DNA of 30,691 nt, taken from positions 1 to 30,691 of IMG/VR virus record IMGVR_UViG_3300030012_002028; one strand, given 5' to 3'. This document shows, piece after piece, positions 8,665-17,062 of this stretch (the first letter of the stretch is position 1; every line of letters begins with the position of its first letter). The stretch is from a virus. The notes beneath the pieces are model-generated. The model searched no databases. It was not told the DNA's origin and worked only from the letters and a program-made list of their open reading frames with translations. Made by a program: the position numbers and the translations under genes.

Positions 8665-9111
8665 ATGACAGCAACACTTGGCAATGGAGCCACGTTCACT
8701 TGGGGGTCAAACGTGATTGGGCAAATAATGTCCATCAGTGGCCCGTCACAAGAGCGAAATATCGTGGATGTCACCACCTTGGGTAGCACTCAAACCCATA
8801 ATGTCACTGGTGGCAACACTCAAGCCACACCAACCCGCGCATTTCTTGGTGGTTTTGCAGATTCGGGCGAAGTCACAGTTGAACTTCAAATGGGGTTGAC
8901 TGATGGTGGTGGCGATGACCAGAAGCACGAAGGACTTGTAGATGACATGGTTGCCGGTACTCTTCGTTCAGCAACGATTGTTTTGGGTGCTACCGACACC
9001 ATAACCTTCTCGGCTTTCATTACCAGCTTGGGCATCAACAATGCAGTGGATGAAGTTGTAACCATGTCCGTTACCTTTAAGGTAAGCGGTGACGTAACAT
9101 TGAGCGCATAA
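8665..9111 (+). CDS. Major tail tube protein, copy 1
   Basis: Tail tube subunit (lambda gpV/TP901-1 type) of 148 residues. It has the tube-fold landmarks 'GQIMSISGPSQERNIVDVTT', 'FADSGEVTVELQM', 'ITFSAFITSLGINNAVDEVV' and 'MSVTFKVSGDV'. It polymerises as stacked hexamers around the tape measure. The next gene is clearly homologous. This copy has an extra loop 'STQTHNVTGGNTQATP' absent from the other. Confidence 0.85.
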   Translation: MTATLGNGATFTWGSNVIGQIMSISGPSQERNIVDVTTLGSTQTHNVTGGNTQATPTRAFLGGFADSGEVTVELQMGLTDGGGDDQKHEGLVDDMVAGTLRSATIVLGATDTITFSAFITSLGINNAVDEVVTMSVTFKVSGDVTLSA

Positions 9112-9121
9112 AGGAAATCTG

Positions 9122-9550
9122 ATGGCTATTAGAATTGGTAATGGTGCAAAATTTAAATTTGGTTCGACCCCAACGGTTGTAGGAGAAGTAATCTCTATCT
9201 CTGGGCCAAACTTTGAACGAAGTTCGGTTGACACTACAAACCTTGCAACGACTACTGCTCGCACTTTCGTTGCGGGGATGTTTGATCCGGGTGAAATTAC
9301 CCTAGAATTGAACTTCGACAACAACGATGCTGGTCAGGTTTTGGTTGAAGCGGCTGTTGCAACTGGGGCAGAAAACAATTGGGAAATCGAGTTTGCGGCT
9401 ACAACGGCAGAAGGTGCAGATCCGTTGACATTCTCAGGAACCTGCATTGTCCAAAGTTTCAGCAATAATATTGCTATGGATGAAGCGGAAACCGCAAGCG
9501 TTACCTTGAAGGTTGTTAAGGCAATCAGCACGGATGCGGACGCTTCCTGA
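9122..9550 (+). CDS. Major tail tube protein, copy 2 (tandem paralogue)
   Basis: A 142-residue paralogue of the preceding gene, aligning almost end to end: 'IGNGAKFKFGS', 'VISISGPNFERSSVDTTNL', 'MFDPGEITLELNF', 'LTFSGTCIVQSFSNNIAMDE' and 'ASVTLKVVKAI' each match copy 1. The ribosome site AAAGGAAA at 9112 is strong, so this copy may be the more abundant subunit. Phages with two tail-tube genes may alternate or use one as a minor or tip form; which applies here is unknown. Confidence 0.85.
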   Translation: MAIRIGNGAKFKFGSTPTVVGEVISISGPNFERSSVDTTNLATTTARTFVAGMFDPGEITLELNFDNNDAGQVLVEAAVATGAENNWEIEFAATTAEGADPLTFSGTCIVQSFSNNIAMDEAETASVTLKVVKAISTDADAS

Positions 9551-9894
9551 TGCTTGACCGAGATGCAATCCTCAATGTCGTTGACCTGAAACCAGAAGTG
9601 GTCGAAGTCCCTGAATGGGGTGGGTCACTTTACATCCGAATGCTGACAGCATCTGAACGTGACAAGTTTGAGGCGAGTTGCGTAGGCACTGGCAAAAAGC
9701 AGAATCTCACCAACATCCGTGCGCGGCTGGTCGTGCTTTGTGCGTGCGATGAGGCTGGTGAAAGACTGTTCACCGATGCTGATGCAGAGGCTCTGGGTCG
9801 CAAGTCTGCTGCTGCGGTGGACAAAGTATTCGGTGCTTGCTCCAAACTCAATGGATTCAGTAGCCAAGATATTGAGGATCTTGAGGGGGAATAA
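9550..9894 (+). CDS. Tail assembly chaperone, short form (gpG-like)
   Basis: A 114-residue chaperone that coats the tape measure during tail assembly. The sequence 'VVDLKPEVVEVPEWGGSLYIRMLTASERD' and onward (written here only in part: 'VEVPEWGGSLYIRML') is typical of the TAC family, and it lies between tail tube and tape measure as gpG does. It ends GAG GGG GAA TAA, overlapping an in-register -1 shift site. The following frame encodes the gpT-like part, so both gpG-like and gpGT-like products are expected. Confidence 0.87.
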   Translation: MLDRDAILNVVDLKPEVVEVPEWGGSLYIRMLTASERDKFEASCVGTGKKQNLTNIRARLVVLCACDEAGERLFTDADAEALGRKSAAAVDKVFGACSKLNGFSSQDIEDLEGE

Positions 9895-9937
9895 AAGCCA
9901 GGCCAACACTTCTGTTCATGCTCAAGTTGGCACTGGC
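9885..9937 (+). promoter_or_regulatory. -1 programmed ribosomal frameshift signal
   Basis: The slip site is GGGGGAA at 9885-9891, read as GGG GAA before TAA 9892-9894. After a 5-base spacer comes a hairpin: 9897-9907 pairs with 9926-9937 over 11 bp with one bulged A at 9932, and the loop is 18 bases. The -1 frame has a TGA at 9882, so the shift can only occur between 9885 and 9891, exactly the G run. GGG-on-GGG re-pairing is perfect for the P-site; the A-site GAA re-pairs poorly on GGA, so the heptamer is not fully canonical. Confidence 0.85.
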
Positions 9938-10202
9938 ACTAGGACAACCCCTCTCTCAAATCCGTAGCATGAGTAGCCATGATCTTGCACTGTTCATGGC
10001 TTACGACAGAATCAGTCCCATTGGGCCTGAGCGTATTGATGCTGGACTAGCCATCCAGACATCTGTCATTGCAAATGCCCATAGGGCCAAGAACTCAACT
10101 GCTTTCAAGCCGGAACAGTTCATGCCGTGGTTGCCGAAGAAAGAACAGACGCTTGATGAGATGAAAGCGATTCTTATGGGCATGGCAAAATCCAAAGGCT
10201 AG
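9888..10202 (+). CDS. Tail assembly chaperone, frameshift extension (gpT-like part of GT)
   Basis: The -1 frame continuing the chaperone; the fused product would be about 217 residues. It reads 'GIKARPTLLFMLKLALALGQ', then 'MSSHDLALFMAYDRISPIGP', 'RIDAGLAIQTSVIANAHR' and 'FKPEQFMPWLP', matching the minor tail T/GT domain that binds the tape measure and the tube. A separate start at ATG 9918 has no good ribosome site, which favours frameshifting. It ends 3 bases before the tape measure start. Confidence 0.85.
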   Translation, partial: GIKARPTLLFMLKLALALGQPLSQIRSMSSHDLALFMAYDRISPIGPERIDAGLAIQTSVIANAHRAKNSTAFKPEQFMPWLPKKEQTLDEMKAILMGMAKSKG

Positions 10203-10205
10203 ACC

Positions 10206-12533
10206 GTGGCAAGCATCAAAGCACTACATATTGAGATCGGCGCGCGTGTATCGGGCTTCACCCGCAAAATGCGAAAGATTCGTCGTGATCTGAGACGCAT
10301 GCGAAGAGATGCCAAACGCATGGCAAGCAGTTTCGTCCAAATGGGCAAACGAGCAGCAGTTGGCGTTGGTCTGATTGGTGCAGGCATGGTGGCAGCAACC
10401 AAAAGATTTGCAACATTTGAAGCCAACCTATTACGGGTACAGGCACTGACGAACGGCACAGAAAAAGACTTCAACGCTCTGAAAGCAACTGCGGAGCGGA
10501 TGGGTATTACCACTGCATTTACCGCATCAGAAGCGGCAGAAGCAATGGTGAAGTTGGCCCAGCAGGGTCGGACAACCAGTCAAACCATGTTCATGCTCCC
10601 GAAGGTTTTGGACTTGGCTGTAGTCGGTGTTTTGGATTTGGATGAGGCAGCTCGTCTTGCTGGTGTGACACTCAACCAGTTTGGGCTTGGTGTAGATGAG
10701 ACAGAGCGAGCGGCTGATGTTCTTGCTAAGGGTGCTTCTGTATCTGCTACAACTGTACGAGAGTTGGGGGAAGCACTGACCTACGCTGGTCCACTTGCCA
10801 AGAACATGGGCTTCTCCCTGGAAGAAACGGTTGCTGTTCTTGCTGCGTTTGCAAATGTTGGTGTTGTGTCTGGTCGTTCTGGTCGTGCGTTTGCTGCGGT
10901 CATTGCAGAACTTGGTACTGAGATTAGGGAGCAAGGTCTGATCGGTGCTTTGGACAAACTGGCAAAGTCCGGCAAAACTGCTGACCAACTTATGACAGAA
11001 CTGAACCGGATTGCCGGTCGTTCTGTTGGTTCACTCCGAGAAGTGACAGGCGAGATCCTAGAGATCAATGACAGACTTGTTCAGGCCGCTGGAACGTCTA
11101 AGAACTTTGCAGAGAAAGTCCTGTCTAAGACAGAGGGTGCTTTTGTTCGTCTGCGTTCTGCTGCTGACGGTCTGATTAACTCTTTGGGTGAAACATTTGC
11201 CCCGTTTGTAATTGGTGCGTTTGAAGAAATCACAAACTCGCTCAAAACGAGTGTTGAGTTTATGAAAGAATTCAGACAAGAAATGGGCTTTACAGAAGAA
11301 GCTGGTGCTGCGATGGCACAAAGCATGCTTGCCGGGGTTGCTGGCGTGCTTGATGCTTCTGCCGCCATAATGAAAAATGTTAATCAGGTAACTGGAACGA
11401 TTGACATTTTCTTATCTGCATTCAGAGTTGTTGGAGTGATACTTGCTGGCATCACCTTTGCAATATCCAAAGCACTTGCAGCAATAGTTAATACTGCAAA
11501 CACTCTACTCAACGGACCATTGTTTAGGGTTGGCGACATGAGCGGGTTCGTCAACGAGATGGAAATCGAAGCAGATGCAATGGAAATAATGATGGATGAA
11601 TTGCTGACTGATATCGGCAAGTCTTTCGATCATATGGCGGAAGGGGCTGGTAGTGCAACAACCGACTTCATTGAGAACTTAGGTAGTAATTTTGAGCGTA
11701 TTCGTGCGAAGTTTGAGGATTTCAAACCGCCAGAAGCACCAGAAGATCCAAGCAGAACTGGTACACCAGACTTAGGTGGTGGTTTGGTTGTAGATCCCCA
11801 GATCAAGACTTTGTTTAACCAATTCCCTGACTTGCACGAAGAGTTGATGAAGATTCCTGCTGTTCTGCATGAGGCGGAAGCAGCACTTGGCGGGTTCCTG
11901 ACCCCAGATTTGATTCGAGATTTGGTGGATCAGGGCATCACAATAGAAGGTCTGAATGACTTAGAAAAGAAGTTTGGTGAGATTCACGCTGCTATGGATG
12001 CTGGTTTCTTAAGCAAAGATTTTGGGGAAGCAGCCTTCACAAACATTCTCAAGGGTGAGGGACTGACATTTGAACCACCTGAGTTCACTGAGCTTCAAGG
12101 TTTGCTTGGCGAGATGGCAGCGACCCAAAGTCAAAGGCTTGAACTTGCGAATCTTGCAGGTGCGTTCGGTACTGACTTTGATCAGATTATGAACTCTGAC
12201 AAGATCACAGGTCAGGTTGTAGATGAGTTCACGACACTCTTTGAACAAATGTCTCTGGCTCTTCAAGAAGGTGTGATTGACCCTGCTAGGTTTGCAGATA
12301 TCAACCTAGAGTTGCAGCGTCAAATCATTGAAACCGCCAAGGGTGAGGCGGAAGAGTTAGACGATCCCACAAAGGGGTTCACCGATTCATTGCAAACTGC
12401 TCTTGGTGCAGTGAAGGTTGATCCATTTGCTGAAACCAGTCAGAAGCGTACAATGAAGGCATCAGAAGAGACTGCAAAAGCAACCCAGGAAATCGCTAAA
12501 AACACCAAAGGTTTGGGAAGCATTTTGACATGA
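10206..12533 (+). CDS. Tail tape measure protein
   Basis: Sets tail length and may pass into the cell with the DNA. The N-terminus is a basic helix (residues 15-45, many Arg/Lys) followed by a hydrophobic stretch 'AAVGVGLIGAGMVAA'. Residues 65-330 match the TP901-type phage tail minor domain: 'TAFTASEAAEAMVKLAQQG', 'AARLAGVTLNQFGL', 'ELGEALTYAGPLAKNMGFSL'. A second hydrophobic region lies near 405-435 ('FRVVGVILAGITFAISKALA'). At about 0.15 nm per residue, 775 residues predicts a tail near 115 nm. The GTG start at 10206 has AAAGG 7 bases upstream. Confidence 0.93.
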   Translation: MASIKALHIEIGARVSGFTRKMRKIRRDLRRMRRDAKRMASSFVQMGKRAAVGVGLIGAGMVAATKRFATFEANLLRVQALTNGTEKDFNALKATAERMGITTAFTASEAAEAMVKLAQQGRTTSQTMFMLPKVLDLAVVGVLDLDEAARLAGVTLNQFGLGVDETERAADVLAKGASVSATTVRELGEALTYAGPLAKNMGFSLEETVAVLAAFANVGVVSGRSGRAFAAVIAELGTEIREQGLIGALDKLAKSGKTADQLMTELNRIAGRSVGSLREVTGEILEINDRLVQAAGTSKNFAEKVLSKTEGAFVRLRSAADGLINSLGETFAPFVIGAFEEITNSLKTSVEFMKEFRQEMGFTEEAGAAMAQSMLAGVAGVLDASAAIMKNVNQVTGTIDIFLSAFRVVGVILAGITFAISKALAAIVNTANTLLNGPLFRVGDMSGFVNEMEIEADAMEIMMDELLTDIGKSFDHMAEGAGSATTDFIENLGSNFERIRAKFEDFKPPEAPEDPSRTGTPDLGGGLVVDPQIKTLFNQFPDLHEELMKIPAVLHEAEAALGGFLTPDLIRDLVDQGITIEGLNDLEKKFGEIHAAMDAGFLSKDFGEAAFTNILKGEGLTFEPPEFTELQGLLGEMAATQSQRLELANLAGAFGTDFDQIMNSDKITGQVVDEFTTLFEQMSLALQEGVIDPARFADINLELQRQIIETAKGEAEELDDPTKGFTDSLQTALGAVKVDPFAETSQKRTMKASEETAKATQEIAKNTKGLGSILT

Positions 12534-13387
12534 GCGACAAGGTTGAATACGACGTTTTTGAAAAGTCACGTTCTCTGAGCGTTACCTCTGAATCAAGAGA
12601 GTTGAGGCGAAATTTCATTGTGAAGCAAGTGCTTCCTGATGATGGATCAACCCCAGACTACCCAGTTGATTTTACCGGCATCTTTAACGCTACCGGCATG
12701 CAATACAACCAAGAGCTGCCTGATGAACCCGGTCTATATCTGACTACTTACAATGTCAACAGTTCAGACGAAGGTACATTCCAATGGGATGTCGAAGGCT
12801 GTTACAAGCCAGATCAAGTCATCAACGATGGTGGGGGGGAGACTGGTGGGCAGTTCGATCAAATCAACTCTGATATCGAAGTCCTGTTCTTGGACACTTG
12901 GCGTGTTGGGCCGTTTGACAATGAGAAGCCAGCAGAGGCTGATGATGGTGCGATCAGTGACAATGATGACATTGGTGGCGAACCTGTTGATGTTGCGGGT
13001 GAACCTGTAACCCGAGCCATTACAACTCAATCAACAGAGATCACTCGTAGATTCTCTTACTTTCCATCTTTTGAGTTGACGGTCGCTCGGTTCTTGGCTG
13101 GGACTCGGAACAGAGATTCCTACTTGGGTGTACCGCCCGGATTCATGCTGTTTGAAGGTGCAAACCTGTCGCGTGAAGGTTCTAACACCTACACCATGCG
13201 TTATAGATTCACCTACGACCCGATCAAGCACCAGCGACAAGTACCCAAACGACACGCAAATGGTGATGTGGTGACAGAAGAAGTTGGTGTTGGTATCTCA
13301 AAAAGCACTGTTGCTAAGACTGTGATTTGGAGACAACCCTTCCCGCAAGAATCCATGTTTGCGGTTCTTGGAGTTGCACCCTTCTAA
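12530..13387 (+). CDS. Tail-tip protein of unknown function
   Basis: A 285-residue protein not recognised from sequence. It begins 'MSDKVEYDVFEKSRSLSVTS', has an acidic low-complexity middle (residues 135-160: 'EADDGAISDNDDIGGE') and a beta-rich second half with 'TRRFSYFPSFELTVARFLA' and 'YTMRYRFTYDPIKHQ'. It follows the tape measure with an ATGA overlap, where distal tail or baseplate hub proteins normally lie. A virion role is inferred from position only. Confidence 0.7.
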   Translation: MSDKVEYDVFEKSRSLSVTSESRELRRNFIVKQVLPDDGSTPDYPVDFTGIFNATGMQYNQELPDEPGLYLTTYNVNSSDEGTFQWDVEGCYKPDQVINDGGGETGGQFDQINSDIEVLFLDTWRVGPFDNEKPAEADDGAISDNDDIGGEPVDVAGEPVTRAITTQSTEITRRFSYFPSFELTVARFLAGTRNRDSYLGVPPGFMLFEGANLSREGSNTYTMRYRFTYDPIKHQRQVPKRHANGDVVTEEVGVGISKSTVAKTVIWRQPFPQESMFAVLGVAPF

Positions 13388-13920
13388 TGCCACAGTATCC
13401 ATCCATCTCGAATGGGCTAGGCAAACTTACGCCGGGTTTGTGGAATCGTTTGATGACCATGCTCGCAGCGTTTGAGGGTTCCAACGCCAGCATCAATGGA
13501 CTCCGCAACGCAACCAAACTTGACCTGCGGCAGACCATTCTTCCAGGTCGGTTCTTCTTTGCAGAGATCAAAGGGAACACTTCTTTAGCAACCAACAGAT
13601 TCAAGTATGAGTTTGACCATGTTGATCCTATCGACTGGGCAACTCCGACAGATGGTGACTTTGAAGCAAGAGATACTGGTTGGGGGGCAGAAGAGGGTGG
13701 CGGTACTGTCTACGCATTCAATCTCATGGAAGTGAACAATACTGCTACCGAGATCAATCCGGGGGTTGGCGTTGGTTCAGGCAGTCCGTCAGGAAGTACG
13801 GTTTCAATCGTTCCAATCAGAGATGGAAGTATTGTGATTATGTGGCCTGCGATCTCTGACGATGGTGAACAGGTTTTCTTCTTTCAGGCTGAAAACGCCA
13901 TAGCCGTGTCCTGCACATGA
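13387..13920 (+). CDS. Virion-associated hypothetical protein near tail tip
   Basis: A 177-residue product. A short N-terminal helix ('GLWNRLMTMLAAFEG') is followed by a beta-rich domain with 'GRFFFAEIKGNT', 'VYAFNLMEVNNTATEINPG', 'VSIVPIRDGSIVIMWPA' and 'QVFFFQAENAIAVSC'. Similar 'NL.E.NN....G.G' proteins occur next to tail-fibre genes in aquatic phages, from memory and unnamed. ATG 13387 is chosen because it overlaps the previous TAA (TAATG); the longer frame would run inside the preceding gene. Confidence 0.7.
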   Translation: MPQYPSISNGLGKLTPGLWNRLMTMLAAFEGSNASINGLRNATKLDLRQTILPGRFFFAEIKGNTSLATNRFKYEFDHVDPIDWATPTDGDFEARDTGWGAEEGGGTVYAFNLMEVNNTATEINPGVGVGSGSPSGSTVSIVPIRDGSIVIMWPAISDDGEQVFFFQAENAIAVSCT

Positions 13921-16682
13921 CAAGTCTGATACAAAAAGCATGCTGTTGCGGGGAAGAAGATAGCGACTATGTAGAGTTTAAACTACCGCCCCGCTGCACT
14001 GATAAGTCATTGGGTTGTGAGTGTGGTTCAGACGATCCCTATGAATACAGGTCTACAGCTCATGGTTGCGGTGCGGTTGATCCAAGAAATTTTGAATGCG
14101 TTGCGACTGGTGAAACAGATTGTCCTGAGCCCGGATCAGACGATTGTTCTGCCTGCGGTGCTGTCTACATGGATAAGGAAGAATTCCTAGAAACAGTTTT
14201 GCACGTTTCAGACGGAGTTACTTGGAATCCTAGTCGATCAGAAATAATTGAACGGATACACGGTTGGTGGCAAGCCGGTGGTAGCCTTTTTACGACTGAA
14301 ACATGCACAGGCGACAACCCAGCAACAACAAGAATATCCCGATGGGATGACTCTAGTGCCTGCACCGCTACAAACAACTTAAACAGAGTCTCGTCTACCT
14401 GTTTTGCACCGGGAGAGATGATAAACACAGATTCACGGAACCCACTTGATAGTGGAACAATTCTTTCAACTGCTGCGGTCGGTGGTAATAACACTCTTCC
14501 AAAAGACATGAGTGCTGGGAATATTAGTGAGTTGAATGTCACTACAGGTGATGCTTGGTTTGCTATCACATTTAGGGTCGAGTCTGGGGCTACTACTGGT
14601 CGTAGGAGAATCTTCGATCAGGGTGACGCAAACTTTGGTCTTATTCTTGATGGAACAACACTAAAGGCTTGCTTTGGATCAGAAGCAAACAGCGCACAAG
14701 AAGCATCTCTTAGCACTGGTGTTTGGCATACCGTGGTGGCTCAAAGGTCGGGCGGCACAGTTACAGCAAGACTAAATGGCTCGGACTTTTCCACAAACAA
14801 TGTTTCCAACTCAGACAGTATCAGCACATCAGAACAATTCAAGATCAACACCATTGGTAGTGGCGATGCAAGGTTTCGTGGTCAGTATGGAGATTTGATT
14901 GTTGCTTCGGGTTTGTTAGACACTGACGATGTTGAAAGAATGGAAGGGTATCTAGCCCACAGATTCAATATTGAATCGAGTTTGCCATCATCACACCCCT
15001 ACAGGAATGAAGTACCACAAATCACGGACATGACCCCGAGGGCATTCAATTTCGCATTGTCGGGTCACATTTTTAAGATCAATCTCAATGGCAGCGTTGT
15101 GCCTTGTCAACTTAGTGGCACTAGTTGTGTCGGACCTGGTTTCTTCTCAATCAGTAACGATTGCAAAGTAGTTCGGCGAGATGATCTGATGAAAGATTGT
15201 GCCGGGAACATCATGTTCTACGGACCACAACACCCAAGTTCTGTTAACCATTTTCCGGGATCCCCTTTTGTTTTCCCTGGCAATCCCTTTGAATGGGCCT
15301 GCGCATTACGCTTTTGGACAGACACTACAGGTTGCCCAACTATCAACTTTTGCCCGCAAGACTGCACTGATCCTGATGCTGAATATGCAGACAATCTGCT
15401 GTTTGTCTCGTCGGAGTGGGCAAAGGGACTGTGGCATAGAGATTGTGACACATGCGAGAACTGTGATCCGATTAACGCGACAAGCAAAGTATTGCTGACG
15501 GACGAGACTGGTTGCCAGGGTGGTAAGTCTTACACAATGGGCAGTGGTGTTGAGTGGCAAGACCCTTTCAACGCATTGTTCGGTTTGTCAAACTACACCA
15601 ACCAGACGAGATGTAGTCAAGAACTTGATGGGATGGCTACAAGTGATTGTTGTGGGCAGGATGGTAATCGTAATGCACCATTCCTAAATCAAACACCAAA
15701 CTCTCTTGGACCCGACCCATCCTGTTCTGCAACCTGCTTTGATCTTAATGATCTTCAAAATGTTACGACCAATGCACCTTTTGACACTTGTTTGGAATCG
15801 GAGCCTGGTGGAGCAGGTAACTACTGCAACACTTCTGGCACTGTGAATTCATGTTGTTTGGATGAAGGCCAGAACGCACCAAGCACATACACAGTCAATA
15901 TCCCAGAGTTTTTTAGAGAGGACGAAGATTTCCCTTGTGGTGGTAGTAGTCAATGCTCTTGTGTGTTCCTACGCAAATGCAGCACAAACTCCGTATGCGG
16001 AGATACTTTTCGATGTCGGGCAGATCAAATTACCTGTCCCAATGGTGTGTCATCTCAATATTGTGGATGTAACGACTGTGGTGGTAGTGATCCAGATGAC
16101 TTCTGCCCGTGTTGTGAGTCTGGACCCAACCCGCCTGATGGATGCCCCGGATGTCCTGTGAGTGGTTACACATACATCTGTGATCTCACAGAACAAGGTT
16201 TAAATCGTGTGCCATCATTCTCCGTCGTGGTTGACAAGGTTGTGTCTGGCACTGGATATGTAGCACAAGGGGTTGTTGGTGTAGACCGTGGTTTTCTTGT
16301 GTCAACAGAATTTAGTGCTGCAACCATTGGAAGTGCTTGTGCGCCAGCAGGGTGTCCAGACCCGCAAAATTTGGGATGTCCTGAATTCGGGTTGCCAATC
16401 AGGAATGGAATCACACGGGTCACATTGGGTTGCTTTATAGACCAATCCGACATCGCAAACAACTGGCCTCGGTACTTTGAAGTAGGTTTGGCATACAATA
16501 TTTTCCAACGTGATCCTGACGAGCCTGAATACGTTGGTCCCTGTCAATCCGAGGCTGGCAGCTTTGTCTCGGTTAAGTATCGCAAACTTGCAACTAGTCT
16601 TGATCCGACCGGCACTTACACTTTGGTGACTAATTCAGGCAACGCTTCCCCCCCCTACCCAGCAACAGTAACGGTTAGTTAA
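13917..16682 (+). CDS. Large Cys-rich tail adhesin with LamG-like lectin domain
   Basis: A 921-residue probable receptor-binding fibre. Residues 1-85 hold 11 Cys, starting with a CCC triplet. A laminin-G/ConA-like jellyroll spans about 185-365: 'ITFRVES', 'RIFDQGDANFGLIL', 'VWHTVVAQRSGG', 'IVASGLLDTDDVERMEGYLA', closing with the 'GYLAHRF....LPSSHPY' signature. From about 445 to 820 it is dominated by Cys-Gly-Asn/Asp clusters such as 'CGCNDCGGSDPDDFCPCC'. I count about 57 Cys overall, suggesting disulfides or bound metal. The C-terminal 100 residues look beta-rich. The lectin module recurs in the gene at 17895. Confidence 0.78.
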   Translation: MTSLIQKACCCGEEDSDYVEFKLPPRCTDKSLGCECGSDDPYEYRSTAHGCGAVDPRNFECVATGETDCPEPGSDDCSACGAVYMDKEEFLETVLHVSDGVTWNPSRSEIIERIHGWWQAGGSLFTTETCTGDNPATTRISRWDDSSACTATNNLNRVSSTCFAPGEMINTDSRNPLDSGTILSTAAVGGNNTLPKDMSAGNISELNVTTGDAWFAITFRVESGATTGRRRIFDQGDANFGLILDGTTLKACFGSEANSAQEASLSTGVWHTVVAQRSGGTVTARLNGSDFSTNNVSNSDSISTSEQFKINTIGSGDARFRGQYGDLIVASGLLDTDDVERMEGYLAHRFNIESSLPSSHPYRNEVPQITDMTPRAFNFALSGHIFKINLNGSVVPCQLSGTSCVGPGFFSISNDCKVVRRDDLMKDCAGNIMFYGPQHPSSVNHFPGSPFVFPGNPFEWACALRFWTDTTGCPTINFCPQDCTDPDAEYADNLLFVSSEWAKGLWHRDCDTCENCDPINATSKVLLTDETGCQGGKSYTMGSGVEWQDPFNALFGLSNYTNQTRCSQELDGMATSDCCGQDGNRNAPFLNQTPNSLGPDPSCSATCFDLNDLQNVTTNAPFDTCLESEPGGAGNYCNTSGTVNSCCLDEGQNAPSTYTVNIPEFFREDEDFPCGGSSQCSCVFLRKCSTNSVCGDTFRCRADQITCPNGVSSQYCGCNDCGGSDPDDFCPCCESGPNPPDGCPGCPVSGYTYICDLTEQGLNRVPSFSVVVDKVVSGTGYVAQGVVGVDRGFLVSTEFSAATIGSACAPAGCPDPQNLGCPEFGLPIRNGITRVTLGCFIDQSDIANNWPRYFEVGLAYNIFQRDPDEPEYVGPCQSEAGSFVSVKYRKLATSLDPTGTYTLVTNSGNASPPYPATVTVS

Positions 16683-17062
16683 TGACAGAATTGAATAAAG
16701 TCAAATGCGAACACTGGTCAGAAGGCGAATGCAATATGGGCTTCTATGGGGGCAGACCTTCTTACGGTACTTGCACGACCCATTGCCCTGTGTATCTAAA
16801 AGCAAACGGCAAGACCATCAAATACCACACTCAGACTAAGGACCACAAACCAAGAAAAACTTGGGATCAAATAGTTGAAAGTGAAAAGAAGCGCAGGGCT
16901 ATGACCCAGACGGGTCTTGGTGACACAGTGAAGTGGCTGATAGAGACGGTTTCGTTTGGGCGTATCAAGCAGAAGAAGGGATGTGGGTGTGCCAAAAGGC
17001 AGTCTTGGCTGAACCGTCACTTCCCCTACCGATTACCGAAATGGTTGAAAAAGGGACAGTAA
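16682..17062 (+). CDS. Small Cys-containing protein between adhesins
   Basis: A 126-residue protein with four N-terminal cysteines (9, 17, 31, 35 approx.) in 'CEHWSEGECNMGFYGG' and 'TCTTHCPVY', then a basic linker, then 'GLGDTVKWLIETVSFGRIKQ' and 'GCGCAKRQSWLNRHFPY'. The last motif occurs as a free-standing or fused tail in many phage proteins near fibres (recollection). Metal binding is plausible. The function is unknown; an adhesin accessory or assembly factor fits the position. Confidence 0.7.
   Translation: MTELNKVKCEHWSEGECNMGFYGGRPSYGTCTTHCPVYLKANGKTIKYHTQTKDHKPRKTWDQIVESEKKRRAMTQTGLGDTVKWLIETVSFGRIKQKKGCGCAKRQSWLNRHFPYRLPKWLKKGQ

Noticed and set aside
9719-9967. 82-codon plus-strand ORF in the third frame across the chaperone
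   Set aside because: The other two frames give gpG-like and gpT-like sequences joined at the slip site; this frame has no pattern or start signal.
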